In this document: in pieces, positions 1-5,311 of the stretch | How positions within the stretch are numbered: position 1 is the stretch's first letter | Layout: each line of letters opens with the position of its first letter | From: Bacillota bacterium | GTDB taxonomy: Bacteria; Bacillota; Dehalobacteriia; UBA4068 | DNA: 5,311 nucleotides | NCBI GenBank assembly: GCA_009778255.1 | Contig: WRKD01000076.1 | Location: 1-5,311 of the forward strand | Direction: 5' to 3' | The notes under the pieces: model-generated | The model's database searches: none | What the model was told of the DNA's origin: nothing | The model's input: the letters and a program-made list of their open reading frames with translations, nothing else | Made by a program: the position numbers and the translations under genes

Positions 1-177
1 ACCGATACCATGGCCAGCCCTTGCATAGACGCTGCCAGTGCTTGTGGCTTCGATGTAAAATTGGGTGCAGGCTCTTATATCAGAATGCCTATAAACAAAG
101 CCGTAACCTTGGAAGCCGCCGCGGTAGAAGAAGTAGTTGAAGAAGTAGTTGAAGAGATAGTTGAAGTGATAGAATAA
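1..177 (+). CDS. C-terminal end of an unidentified protein with acidic Glu/Val tail (5' partial)
   Basis: The frame is open from the first base to a TAA stop at 175-177 and gives the last 58 residues of a protein that starts outside the window. An internal ATG at 10-12 has no ribosome binding site before it, so I treat the gene as truncated by the window edge rather than as a small gene. The first part (ending around GSYIRMPINKAVTLEAA) is of ordinary composition with two cysteines, and I do not recognise its family. The last 16 residues are four tetrad units (EEVV, EEVV, EEIV, EVIE), a strongly acidic tail with no positive charge and no obvious sorting signal (no LPXTG, no hydrophobic anchor). 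A strong terminator about 100 bp downstream closes this transcription unit, so the gene is probably not co-transcribed with the protease gene to its right. Function is unknown; the fragment is too short to assign. Confidence 0.75.
   Translation, partial: TDTMASPCIDAASACGFDVKLGAGSYIRMPINKAVTLEAAAVEEVVEEVVEEIVEVIE
127..174 (+). repeat. Four tandem 12-bp units encoding EEVV-type tetrads
   Basis: The sequence consists of GAAGAAGTAGTT at 127-138, an identical copy at 139-150, then GAAGAGATAGTT at 151-162 and a more diverged GAAGTGATAGAA at 163-174, directly followed by the stop codon. The unit length is a multiple of three, so copy-number change would keep the frame and only lengthen or shorten the acidic tail of the upstream protein. 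The gradient from identical to diverged copies suggests recent duplication at the left side. Confidence 0.8.
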
Positions 178-235
178 GCTACTCCGGCAATTTTAGACTA
201 ACGAAGTCAAATTTTAGATTTTTAGCTTGACCCTA

Positions 236-256
236 AACCTGTAAATTGTACAGGTT
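236..256. other. Small hairpin, 8-bp stem
   Basis: AACCTGTA (236-243) and TACAGGTT (249-256) are perfect inverted copies around a 5-base loop. No T-run follows, so it is not an intrinsic terminator by itself. It lies between the stop codon of the upstream gene and the strong terminator, so it would be in the 3' untranslated part of that transcript, where it could protect the 3' end or be a protein-binding palindrome. The role is unknown. Confidence 0.5.
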
Positions 257-257
257 A

Positions 258-332
258 GCGCCTCCAAACAGGAGATTTATAAAGTAAAAAACCCTCTTAA
301 CTGAGGGTTTTTTACTTTAAGGCGCCTCTAAA
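258..332. repeat. Short direct repeat flanking the terminator
   Basis: GCGCCTCCAAA at 258-268 and GCGCCTCTAAA at 322-332 match in 10 of 11 positions and sit on either side of the terminator hairpin. The spacing and the short length allow either chance or a duplication that accompanied insertion of the hairpin segment. No transposase or longer terminal repeats are visible, so I do not call a mobile element. Confidence 0.35.
280..319. terminator. Strong bidirectional Rho-independent terminator
   Basis: A perfect 17-bp stem is formed by 280-296 (TAAAGTAAAAAACCCTC) and 303-319 (GAGGGTTTTTTACTTTA) with a 6-base loop TTAACT. The GC-containing core is CCCTC/GAGGG, followed by six T on the plus strand and, because the arms are symmetrical, six T on the minus strand as well. 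It would end transcription of the upstream gene (stop at 177) and would also stop any transcript arriving from the right on the minus strand. It separates the upstream gene from the promoter and reading frame of the protease gene. Confidence 0.9.
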
Positions 333-404
333 TACCCGCTCATCACCATCTTCGCTGTCCTTTTTACACTGAATAGTGTTGCTAATCAGTATAAAATATA
401 ATTA

Positions 405-433
405 TTGACCAAATAATTTTTTTGATGTAAAAT
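405..433 (+). promoter_or_regulatory. Probable sigma-70/sigma-A promoter of the protease fusion gene
   Basis: TTGACC at 405-410 (consensus TTGACA, 5 of 6) is followed after exactly 17 bp by TAAAAT at 428-433 (consensus TATAAT, 5 of 6). This predicts a start of transcription near 440 and an untranslated leader of about 100 nt before the ATG at 545. The -35 box lies in the loop and right side of a short palindrome (AATTATT-GACCA-AATAATT, 400-418), and the -10 box lies inside a second one (TTTGAT-N9-ATCAAA, 421-441). These could be operator sites or just AT-rich chance. A perfect TATAAT at 397-402 has no good -35 box at the right distance, so I prefer the pair given here. Confidence 0.6.
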
Positions 434-460
434 TAATCAAACAAATTATAAACTTAACAA

Positions 461-470
461 AAGGAGGGAG
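461..470 (+). promoter_or_regulatory. Orphan Shine-Dalgarno-like run in the leader
   Basis: AAGGAGGGAG is a near-perfect anti-16S complement but lies 74 bases upstream of the start codon at 545, and no ATG, GTG or TTG follows at a usable distance. The only candidate nearby is an ATT at 480-482, in frame with the leader ORF at 510-545. It may be a ribosome standby site, a remnant, or an mRNA-stabilising sequence: purine-rich SD-like sites near the 5' end of mRNAs are known to stabilise transcripts in Bacillus-type bacteria. The role here is inference. Confidence 0.3.
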
Positions 471-509
471 AAACGGTTTATTAGCAGACCACATTATTAT
501 CACAAGTTG

Positions 510-545
510 ATGGTAAAGAAAAAATTTATGAAAGGATGTATATAA
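510..545 (+). CDS. Possible 11-residue leader peptide overlapping the protease start
   Basis: ATG at 510 opens a short frame reading MVKKKFMKGCI with TAA at 543-545; the last A of the stop is the first base of the protease ATG (TAATG overlap). The ribosome binding site of the protease lies inside this frame. Such overlap is typical of translational coupling, but ATG510 has no convincing Shine-Dalgarno sequence immediately before it, and a second in-frame ATG (528) also lacks one. The short length makes a chance occurrence quite likely. I list it because of the exact stop/start overlap and the orphan Shine-Dalgarno-like run upstream. Confidence 0.18.
   Translation: MVKKKFMKGCI
531..536 (+). 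promoter_or_regulatory. Ribosome binding site of the protease fusion gene
   Basis: AAAGGA at 531-536 stands 8 bases before the ATG at 545, the usual Gram-positive spacing. It supports this start codon, which is also the one that puts a lysine pair and a hydrophobic stretch at the N-terminus as expected for a signal peptide. Confidence 0.8.
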
Positions 546-619
546 TGAAAAAACTTCTTTGGATCGGTCTATTATTTGCCTTAATACTGGTAGCGGTACC
601 ATTTTTTAGCGCAGCAGCT
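545..619 (+). other. Signal peptide of the protease fusion
   Basis: The N-terminus has two lysines (residues 2-3), a hydrophobic core from L4 to about F21, and a small-residue SAAA site at 22-25, giving likely cleavage after A24 or A25. There is no cysteine lipobox, so it is a type I signal peptide and not a lipoprotein signal. The protein is therefore expected outside the membrane. M6 proteases are normally secreted, whereas the PepX enzymes of lactic acid bacteria are cytoplasmic, so the S15 part is exported by virtue of the fusion. Confidence 0.88.
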
Positions 620-3600
620 ATCGACAACATGCCCGTCCCTCTCGACCCGCAAACTTGGGCTTTGAATCGCGACAGAAGCTGGAGCGATTATCACCCCAAC
701 CCGGTTATCGACTGGATGAAAGAATTGAATCCGGAAAGCATAGTAAGGCCTGCCGTGTTGCCCAATAACACCGCCAAAACACCTATTCAAGGCGGCTTGG
801 TTTTGATCGAGTATTTAGATAGAAAATTTATCAGCCGCGGGCAAGTGGGCAGCGACCCATTAGGATATTATCTATTTGACGCGGAAAATGGTTCCGGCAT
901 AGAAACTTCCATAAGCACTAACCCCATTATGAGCGCCACGCAAATAGTAGCAGATGAAAAATATAACGGCGATACCACAAAGGTTACAGATAAAGATTTT
1001 GCCCAATGGTGGGCGGATTTTCTCAATATACCACAGGAGCTCAATAGATATACCACCATCGATGAATATTGGCGCGAGCTCTCTTTTGGCAAATGGGCGG
1101 TAGATTTAACTCCCTTTGGTCCCTTTACCATACCTTATTTCGAATTTGAGACTATCGGCTATGACCAAAGCAGTAGTTTCCAAACCTATCGCGATGTACC
1201 ACCTTCTTTCCGCAGAGGCGCCGCCGGTACCACCAATATGTGGACTTTCGATAGCATCGCCATACCCTTTGCCCGCGATAATGGCGTTGCTTTCTCAAAC
1301 CTCGATTTCTTTTTCATGCTTCATGCAGGATACGATGAAAGCGGCGTGTGGCAGGAATTTGGCATGAGCCAGTTTTCCACCAGAAAAGACATACCTTATG
1401 AATTAGGCCCCGGCCCCCGTATGGCTAAAGTAGAACAATTCTTTACCGCTAACCCTGAATGGCTGACCACTTACGCAGCCAGATATGCTGGCAGCAATCC
1501 CGGCGCCGCCTTTTGGGCAAATGAGCTGGCAAAATATAATACCCTTAAAGCCGCAAACACCCCCGAACTCTATGAATTTCATCTACAACAGGCGGATTGG
1601 GATTGGGTGAGAGATTATAATGATCAAACACAAAGAAATACCCGTTATGTTGCCTTTACCGCTTGGGAAGCCGCCGTGGGCGAATGGTCTCATATGAGTA
1701 CAGCCAGCGCAGCCAATACCGGGGCAGGCCGCACTATACGCTATTCCACCCAAGGAGAAAACGATTCTATGGGTACATTTGCCCATGAATTCGGGCATAT
1801 TGCCGAACTGCCCGATAACTATGGAAGCCCCTGGGTAGATACACGCAGCCCCTTAACTGAACCATGGGATGTGATGAGCCGCGGCGGTATGGGGGGCCCC
1901 GGCGACGATCATACCCGCTGGAGCGTGCCCGGCGTTTTTGCCGGTACTATACCGGTACATGAAATGCTCCGTAATAAGCTGGTATCTAAATACTACGATG
2001 CAGCCGTAACTAACTTCTCGAATACAATTACCGCCAACGGCGCCAAAGGTAACGATTTACTGGAAATTAGGGTGGCAGATTTAGCTTCTTCTACGCCGGT
2101 AGTTGCCAGGGTTGTGGGGCGCAATATACCTTTAAACAATAAAGGCTATTATCCTCAACTAGATCAATACGGCTTATACAGCCCCAATTTTTATAAAGGC
2201 ATACATTTAACTTTTGAAACCGCTACCACTTCTCCCTATGCGGATAAAGCGCCTCGCCAAACCACCGGCTGGAGTTGGACTCCCACCACTGCCGCCCGCT
2301 GGATGGCTGTGGAAGTGATCGATCGTACCGGTTATGATAGCTTTGCTCCGGATCATGGAGTTATACTCTCTCGTATCTCGAACGAGAGCGCCGGCACCGG
2401 CAATGGTAGTTCCTGGAACGTCATTGACTCGCATCTTGAAGATATCCGCTTAATCGATTATATAGTACCCGGTAAAGACGGTGCGGCGGATGACTATGTA
2501 GCATATACCCTGGGGCACCATAATCAGTTATGGGATGCGGCTTTCCATGCAGGCAAATCTTTAGTTGATACCGGCTATTATAAAACCATATACGACCCGG
2601 CCGACCCGCGTTATAATGAAAACACTCCCCGCTTCTATGATAACAGTTTTAATCTACAATGGAAAAAAGATATGCTCCAACCGGGCAGTATTTACCGTGG
2701 AGAAAACCCAAACGGCAGGGATATTGCCTCCGGAAATACGGTCAACGAATGGCATGACCCCTATAATAACCTGCATTTTTACATACTGGCTTATAATAAG
2801 CACGACGGCAGAACATTGCCGGGTAAAAGTGAAGCCGAACAGTTTATCAGCTACACCATAGGCGTCAGACATGGCGCCGGTACGGCGGTAGGCGGCGAAC
2901 TTGAGGTTGCCATAGCCGACATAGAGCGCGAAACACCACATAATGTTGCAGTGACCACTTTTGCCATCACCAATACCGGCAATGCCACAGATATAATCCG
3001 CGTGGGTGTCGAAGGGTATCTCAACCCTTTGCTTTTAAACGATCTTTATGCCATTGAAGCTGGCGAAACCATTACAGTACCGGTTTATATTGAGCTGCCC
3101 GGAGATATACGCACTAAGGATTTGAGCGGTAAAACTATCACTTTAAACGTTAGCTCCGAAACAAACGGCGAGAAAAAAGGTGAAGCAAGTGTTTTAGCAA
3201 GCGACTTGATTAACTATAATTATCAGGCATATTTACTGCCCGATCAGAGTGATTTATACGCCGGTGAAACTGTCTATGTAGACCTGATGCTGAGTGGCGA
3301 CCTTAATTATACCCAGATATCGGCAGAAATTGCTTATGACTCCACTTTATGGCAATATGCTGGTTTTACCGATCTCGCTGGCATAGTGGCGGCGGTAGAC
3401 CCACAAACAGGCAAAATCGCCGTACGCAGCATACCTTCCCTCAATATGGTATTCGGTGAAACCTGCGCTCCTGAGGTTAAAATCGTCACCTTAAAATTTA
3501 CGGCGCTGGGTAACTTCACCGAAAACCAAATCTCTACAGCTATCAACTTCGTTTCTATAATAGTCAACCCACCGGCCGGGTTTATAGGCGCAGGTACTGC

Positions 3601-5311
3601 CCCCGGTAAAGATTTGCCGCTCACTATCTATGATACCGCCTTTACCAAAGGTATGTATAACAATATGAAGCTTTATCCCAATTGGGTGGTAGATGAAAAT
3701 ACGCAGCCAATATTCACTTACGCCGATGCCATTAAAGAGATAGTATATATTGAATTGCCCTGCGATTCCGACCGCGACGGCCTGCGTGACCGTATCACTG
3801 CTTGGATCATGCGCCCCAATACAAAAGAAGGCTTCCTCTGCCCTGTTATGTTGGAACATAGCTCTTATCATAATGGCACAGTCGGTTGGTCTAATGTAAG
3901 CGGCTTAAATATTGGCGACGATATGAAAGCGCCTTTCCGCTATAAAGACAATTGGCCCATCAGCAAAGATTTGAGCCTGCCGATATTTAATGATTCTACA
4001 CATTTAACTTATGATGATATTAAATATAGCGGCACAGATGCCTGGAACTGGCCTTGGGATAATTCTAATGCTTTTACGATCGACAGCTGGTATAGCGGGG
4101 TGACTCCCGGTACGGTTCCCGCCGCCACTGTTCCCAGTGGAGTGGCTAAGGCGCCCGGTTTTTCTTATGGAACCGATATGTTTAGCACCAATCCTATCTT
4201 TAATGGCGCTGCCAGCAGCTCCCCAACTTATTATCGTTATTATCTGCCCCGCGGTTATGCTTTGATACTCAGCCAATTGCTGGGCAATCGAGACAGCGAC
4301 GGTATCACCGGCTGCTCTAATGTGGAAGAAACACTTTCCGCAATGGCTGTGGCTAAATGGCTGAACGGCGAAGCTAAAGCTTATACTACCCGGCGCGGCG
4401 ATATAGAAGTTAAAGCCGATTGGGCCAACGGTCATGTAGCCATGACCGGCACCTCGTATCCCGGTATTTTAGCCGAAGCTGCCGCCGTTTCCGGCGTTAC
4501 CGGCTTAAAAGCAGTCATGCCTCAGTGCAACATCTCTAACTGGTACGATTATTACCGCAACAGCGGTTCGGTATCTTATCCCGGCGGTTATGGCGGCGAG
4601 GATATGTATTTACATGCTTCTTACAACTTCAGCCGCTGGCGGGCCGATCTTGCGCCCGGCGGCAGCACCACCGGCTATACGCCCTCGCCCACCGGCCAAT
4701 GGTTCCCGAAAAGTGTACAAGATGTTTTCTATAGTGTGCAACAACATATGATGGATGAGCAAGATACGCTAACCGGCGATTATAATGCTGAATGGGATAT
4801 CCGCAACTTACCTCGTAACGCAGGGCATATTGCCGATGATTGCGCTGTTTTGATCACCACTGCTCTCATGGACTGGAATACTAAACCGAAAGGTCAATTC
4901 CTCTTCTGGCAAGCCCTGGAAGACAAGCATAATGGACCGCATAAAATGTTTGTGGCCTTATCCAGCCACGCCAGCCAGAACAATATTTATATTCATGATA
5001 AAAGCATCATGGAATGGTGGCATATGTGGATGGATCGCTTTTTACTTAATTTAGATAATCATGTTGAAGAAGCTCTGCCGCAGGTGACTATCGCCAATAA
5101 CAGAACCGGCGAAATGGAATCCTTCGAATCTTTCCCCATACCAGGCATTGAAGATCAAAAATTCTATCTTGTTCCCGCCACCAACGGTAAAGCCGGCAGG
5201 CTTTCCTATAATCAGCCTGCCGCCTCGATCGAGCATTTTAAAGATTTGACTATAGCCGAGCAATTAAGTGCCGCGGCGCCTTTCGGCTTTACCGGTTCCA
5301 GGCCCCCCACC
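545..5311 (+). CDS. Secreted M6 metalloprotease / cohesin-like / PepX-type S15 peptidase fusion (3' partial)
   Basis: One uninterrupted frame of 1,589 codons runs off the right edge. Residues 1-25 are a Sec signal peptide. Residues about 83-500 are an M6 (immune inhibitor A family) zinc metalloprotease: the family-typical VLIEYLDRKF strand at 86-95, zinc site HEFGH at 414-418 with the third ligand D424, and a WDVM Met-turn at 441-444. A beta-rich region without clear family follows to about 780. Residues about 783-887 resemble a NEW3/CARDB sandwich and about 896-1012 a cohesin-like domain. From about 1066 an S15 peptidase begins, with nucleophile S1304 in GTSYPG, D1443 and H1475, all like Xaa-Pro dipeptidyl-peptidase. 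The two peptidases would work outside the cell, one cutting within proteins and the other releasing X-Pro dipeptides from N-termini. M6 enzymes are often 650-900 residues, PepX about 760, so this is a true fusion in length as well. Any C-terminal anchor (SLH, dockerin, sorting signal) would lie beyond the window. Codon use is even across the frame, with many ATA codons. An upstream terminator and own promoter indicate a single-gene transcription unit. Confidence 0.93.
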   Translation, partial: MKKLLWIGLLFALILVAVPFFSAAAIDNMPVPLDPQTWALNRDRSWSDYHPNPVIDWMKELNPESIVRPAVLPNNTAKTPIQGGLVLIEYLDRKFISRGQVGSDPLGYYLFDAENGSGIETSISTNPIMSATQIVADEKYNGDTTKVTDKDFAQWWADFLNIPQELNRYTTIDEYWRELSFGKWAVDLTPFGPFTIPYFEFETIGYDQSSSFQTYRDVPPSFRRGAAGTTNMWTFDSIAIPFARDNGVAFSNLDFFFMLHAGYDESGVWQEFGMSQFSTRKDIPYELGPGPRMAKVEQFFTANPEWLTTYAARYAGSNPGAAFWANELAKYNTLKAANTPELYEFHLQQADWDWVRDYNDQTQRNTRYVAFTAWEAAVGEWSHMSTASAANTGAGRTIRYSTQGENDSMGTFAHEFGHIAELPDNYGSPWVDTRSPLTEPWDVMSRGGMGGPGDDHTRWSVPGVFAGTIPVHEMLRNKLVSKYYDAAVTNFSNTITANGAKGNDLLEIRVADLASSTPVVARVVGRNIPLNNKGYYPQLDQYGLYSPNFYKGIHLTFETATTSPYADKAPRQTTGWSWTPTTAARWMAVEVIDRTGYDSFAPDHGVILSRISNESAGTGNGSSWNVIDSHLEDIRLIDYIVPGKDGAADDYVAYTLGHHNQLWDAAFHAGKSLVDTGYYKTIYDPADPRYNENTPRFYDNSFNLQWKKDMLQPGSIYRGENPNGRDIASGNTVNEWHDPYNNLHFYILAYNKHDGRTLPGKSEAEQFISYTIGVRHGAGTAVGGELEVAIADIERETPHNVAVTTFAITNTGNATDIIRVGVEGYLNPLLLNDLYAIEAGETITVPVYIELPGDIRTKDLSGKTITLNVSSETNGEKKGEASVLASDLINYNYQAYLLPDQSDLYAGETVYVDLMLSGDLNYTQISAEIAYDSTLWQYAGFTDLAGIVAAVDPQTGKIAVRSIPSLNMVFGETCAPEVKIVTLKFTALGNFTENQISTAINFVSIIVNPPAGFIGAGTAPGKDLPLTIYDTAFTKGMYNNMKLYPNWVVDENTQPIFTYADAIKEIVYIELPCDSDRDGLRDRITAWIMRPNTKEGFLCPVMLEHSSYHNGTVGWSNVSGLNIGDDMKAPFRYKDNWPISKDLSLPIFNDSTHLTYDDIKYSGTDAWNWPWDNSNAFTIDSWYSGVTPGTVPAATVPSGVAKAPGFSYGTDMFSTNPIFNGAASSSPTYYRYYLPRGYALILSQLLGNRDSDGITGCSNVEETLSAMAVAKWLNGEAKAYTTRRGDIEVKADWANGHVAMTGTSYPGILAEAAAVSGVTGLKAVMPQCNISNWYDYYRNSGSVSYPGGYGGEDMYLHASYNFSRWRADLAPGGSTTGYTPSPTGQWFPKSVQDVFYSVQQHMMDEQDTLTGDYNAEWDIRNLPRNAGHIADDCAVLITTALMDWNTKPKGQFLFWQALEDKHNGPHKMFVALSSHASQNNIYIHDKSIMEWWHMWMDRFLLNLDNHVEEALPQVTIANNRTGEMESFESFPIPGIEDQKFYLVPATNGKAGRLSYNQPAASIEHFKDLTIAEQLSAAAPFGFTGSRPPT
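1784..1876 (+). other. M6 metalloprotease zinc site and Met-turn
   Basis: Codons 414-424 read HEFGHIAELPD: zinc ligands H414 and H418, catalytic base E415, and D424 as third ligand, the arrangement of M6 enzymes (HEFGHxxGLPD). At residues 441-444 WDVM supplies the Met-turn methionine M444, followed by SRGGMGGPG and HTRW, as in a bacterial M6 subgroup that I recall having MSRG..NGPGG.HTRW. The one departure is position 421, where the conserved metzincin glycine is glutamate (codon GAA at 1805-1807). All catalytic and metal residues are kept, so activity is likely but not certain. Confidence 0.88.
2891..3205 (+). other. NEW3/CARDB-like beta-sandwich module
   Basis: Residues about 783-887 show the pattern of these modules: a first strand (ELEVAIAD), then TTFAITNTGNATDII, where an 'N-x-G-N/T' turn is followed by a polar strand, then AGETITVPVYIELP (the usual 'pGes..v.v.v..p' strand) and a final strand before the next domain. 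Such modules are common non-catalytic spacers or binding units in secreted bacterial enzymes. The family name is a pattern-based guess among several immunoglobulin-like families. Confidence 0.55.
3230..3580 (+). other. Cohesin-like domain
   Basis: Residues about 896-1012 follow the cohesin plan: AGETVYVDLML near the start, ISAEIAYDSTLWQYAGF (the 'f.l.YD...L....v' strand pair), a GKIAVRSI strand, and VKIVTLKFTALGN ('l..i.Fkv') near the end, with total length near 120-140 as in the family. Classical cohesins bind dockerins in cellulosomes, but many cohesin-like domains occur in non-cellulosomal surface proteins. No dockerin repeats are visible in this window, so partner binding is unproven and a purely structural role is possible. 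Confidence 0.6.
3740..5311 (+). other. S15 Xaa-Pro dipeptidyl-peptidase domain (3' partial)
   Basis: The domain starts near residue 1066 with EIVYIELP and a DSDRDGLRD segment (1074-1082), the usual opening of S15 catalytic domains. The long stretch YYLPRGYALILSQLLGNRDS, then SDGI, VEETLSAMAVAKWLNG, and the GTSYPG nucleophile box (S1304) followed by GVTGLKAVMPQ and NWYDYYR match PepX specifically. W1333 and Y1336 stand 29 and 32 residues after the nucleophile, the same spacing I recall for W377 and Y380 relative to S348 in Lactococcus PepX. D1443 (in MDWN) and H1475 complete the triad. Cocaine esterase and glutaryl acylases are also S15, but lack this degree of similarity around the active site. 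The helical N-terminal PepX domain is not present. The C-terminal jelly-roll (PepX_C) has begun at about residue 1510 and is cut off by the window end. Confidence 0.85.

Noticed and set aside
10..177. A complete 55-residue small gene starting at ATG 10
   Set aside because: No ribosome binding site is visible in the nine bases available, and the frame is open to the window edge, so a truncated longer gene is the simpler reading.
399..423. AATTATT/AATAATT hairpin followed by a T-run as a second terminator
   Set aside because: The stem is entirely A/T and too weak for an intrinsic terminator, and the element overlaps the best promoter.
402..602. Minus-strand frame of 66 codons over the promoter, leader and signal peptide region
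   Set aside because: It overlaps the promoter, leader and start of the large gene, is rich in Phe/Ile/Leu as expected from the A-rich strand, and resembles no family. I regard it as chance.
1074..1082. Nucleotides 1074-1082 as a separate feature, and residues 1074-1082 (DSDRDGLRD) as a dockerin or EF-hand calcium loop
   Set aside because: The DxDxDG pattern at residues 1074-1082 (nucleotides 3764-3790) occurs once, without the second dockerin repeat, and is the normal opening segment of S15 domains. Nothing separate is seen at nucleotides 1074-1082.
581..5263. Many minus-strand frames of 66-143 codons and some plus-strand frames in another phase inside the protease gene
   Set aside because: They lie wholly opposite or inside a 1,589-codon frame with clear family motifs, have no family features or ribosome binding sites that I can see, and differ in no way from the shadows expected of a long gene of moderate GC.
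1..5311. A defence, mobile or CRISPR-type system
   Set aside because: No direct repeat arrays, transposase, integrase, terminal repeats or defence-type domains are present; the content is one intergenic region and secreted peptidase coding sequence.

Overview
The window is dominated by one very long plus-strand reading frame (545 to the right edge, 1,589 codons, no stop reached). It encodes a secreted, multi-domain protein. In order I read a signal peptide, an M6 (immune inhibitor A type) zinc metalloprotease, a beta-sandwich resembling NEW3/CARDB modules, a cohesin-like beta-sandwich, and an S15 serine peptidase that matches Xaa-Pro dipeptidyl-peptidase (PepX) closely around its active site. 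The S15 part is cut by the window edge. An endopeptidase and a proline-specific dipeptidyl-peptidase on one exported chain is the main point of interest here.

Layout: 1-177 is the 3' end of another plus-strand gene with an acidic Glu/Val-rich tail made of four 12-bp repeat units. 178-544 is an AT-rich intergenic region of 367 bp. It holds small hairpins, a strong bidirectional Rho-independent terminator (280-319), a good sigma-70/sigma-A type promoter (TTGACC-17-TAAAAT, 405-433), a probable 5' leader of about 100 nt with an orphan Shine-Dalgarno-like run, and the ribosome binding site of the big gene. A possible 11-codon leader ORF ends in a TAATG overlap with that gene. From 545 onward everything is the protease fusion.

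The terminator followed by a promoter indicates that the big gene is transcribed as its own unit, separately from the gene to the left. The expected product would be exported through Sec, cut proteins internally with the M6 domain, and then remove X-Pro dipeptides from new N-termini with the S15 domain. The two central beta-sandwich modules would act as spacers or as binding/attachment surfaces. This functional picture is inferred from families and motifs only.

Organism: bacterial. The AAAGGA ribosome binding site, A-rich leader, sigma-A promoter, Gram-positive style signal peptide, M6 and PepX-type enzymes and frequent ATA isoleucine codons fit a moderate-GC Firmicute (Clostridia-like), but a different lineage with similar surface proteins cannot be excluded. 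I see no RNA genes, insertion sequences, CRISPR arrays or att sites.
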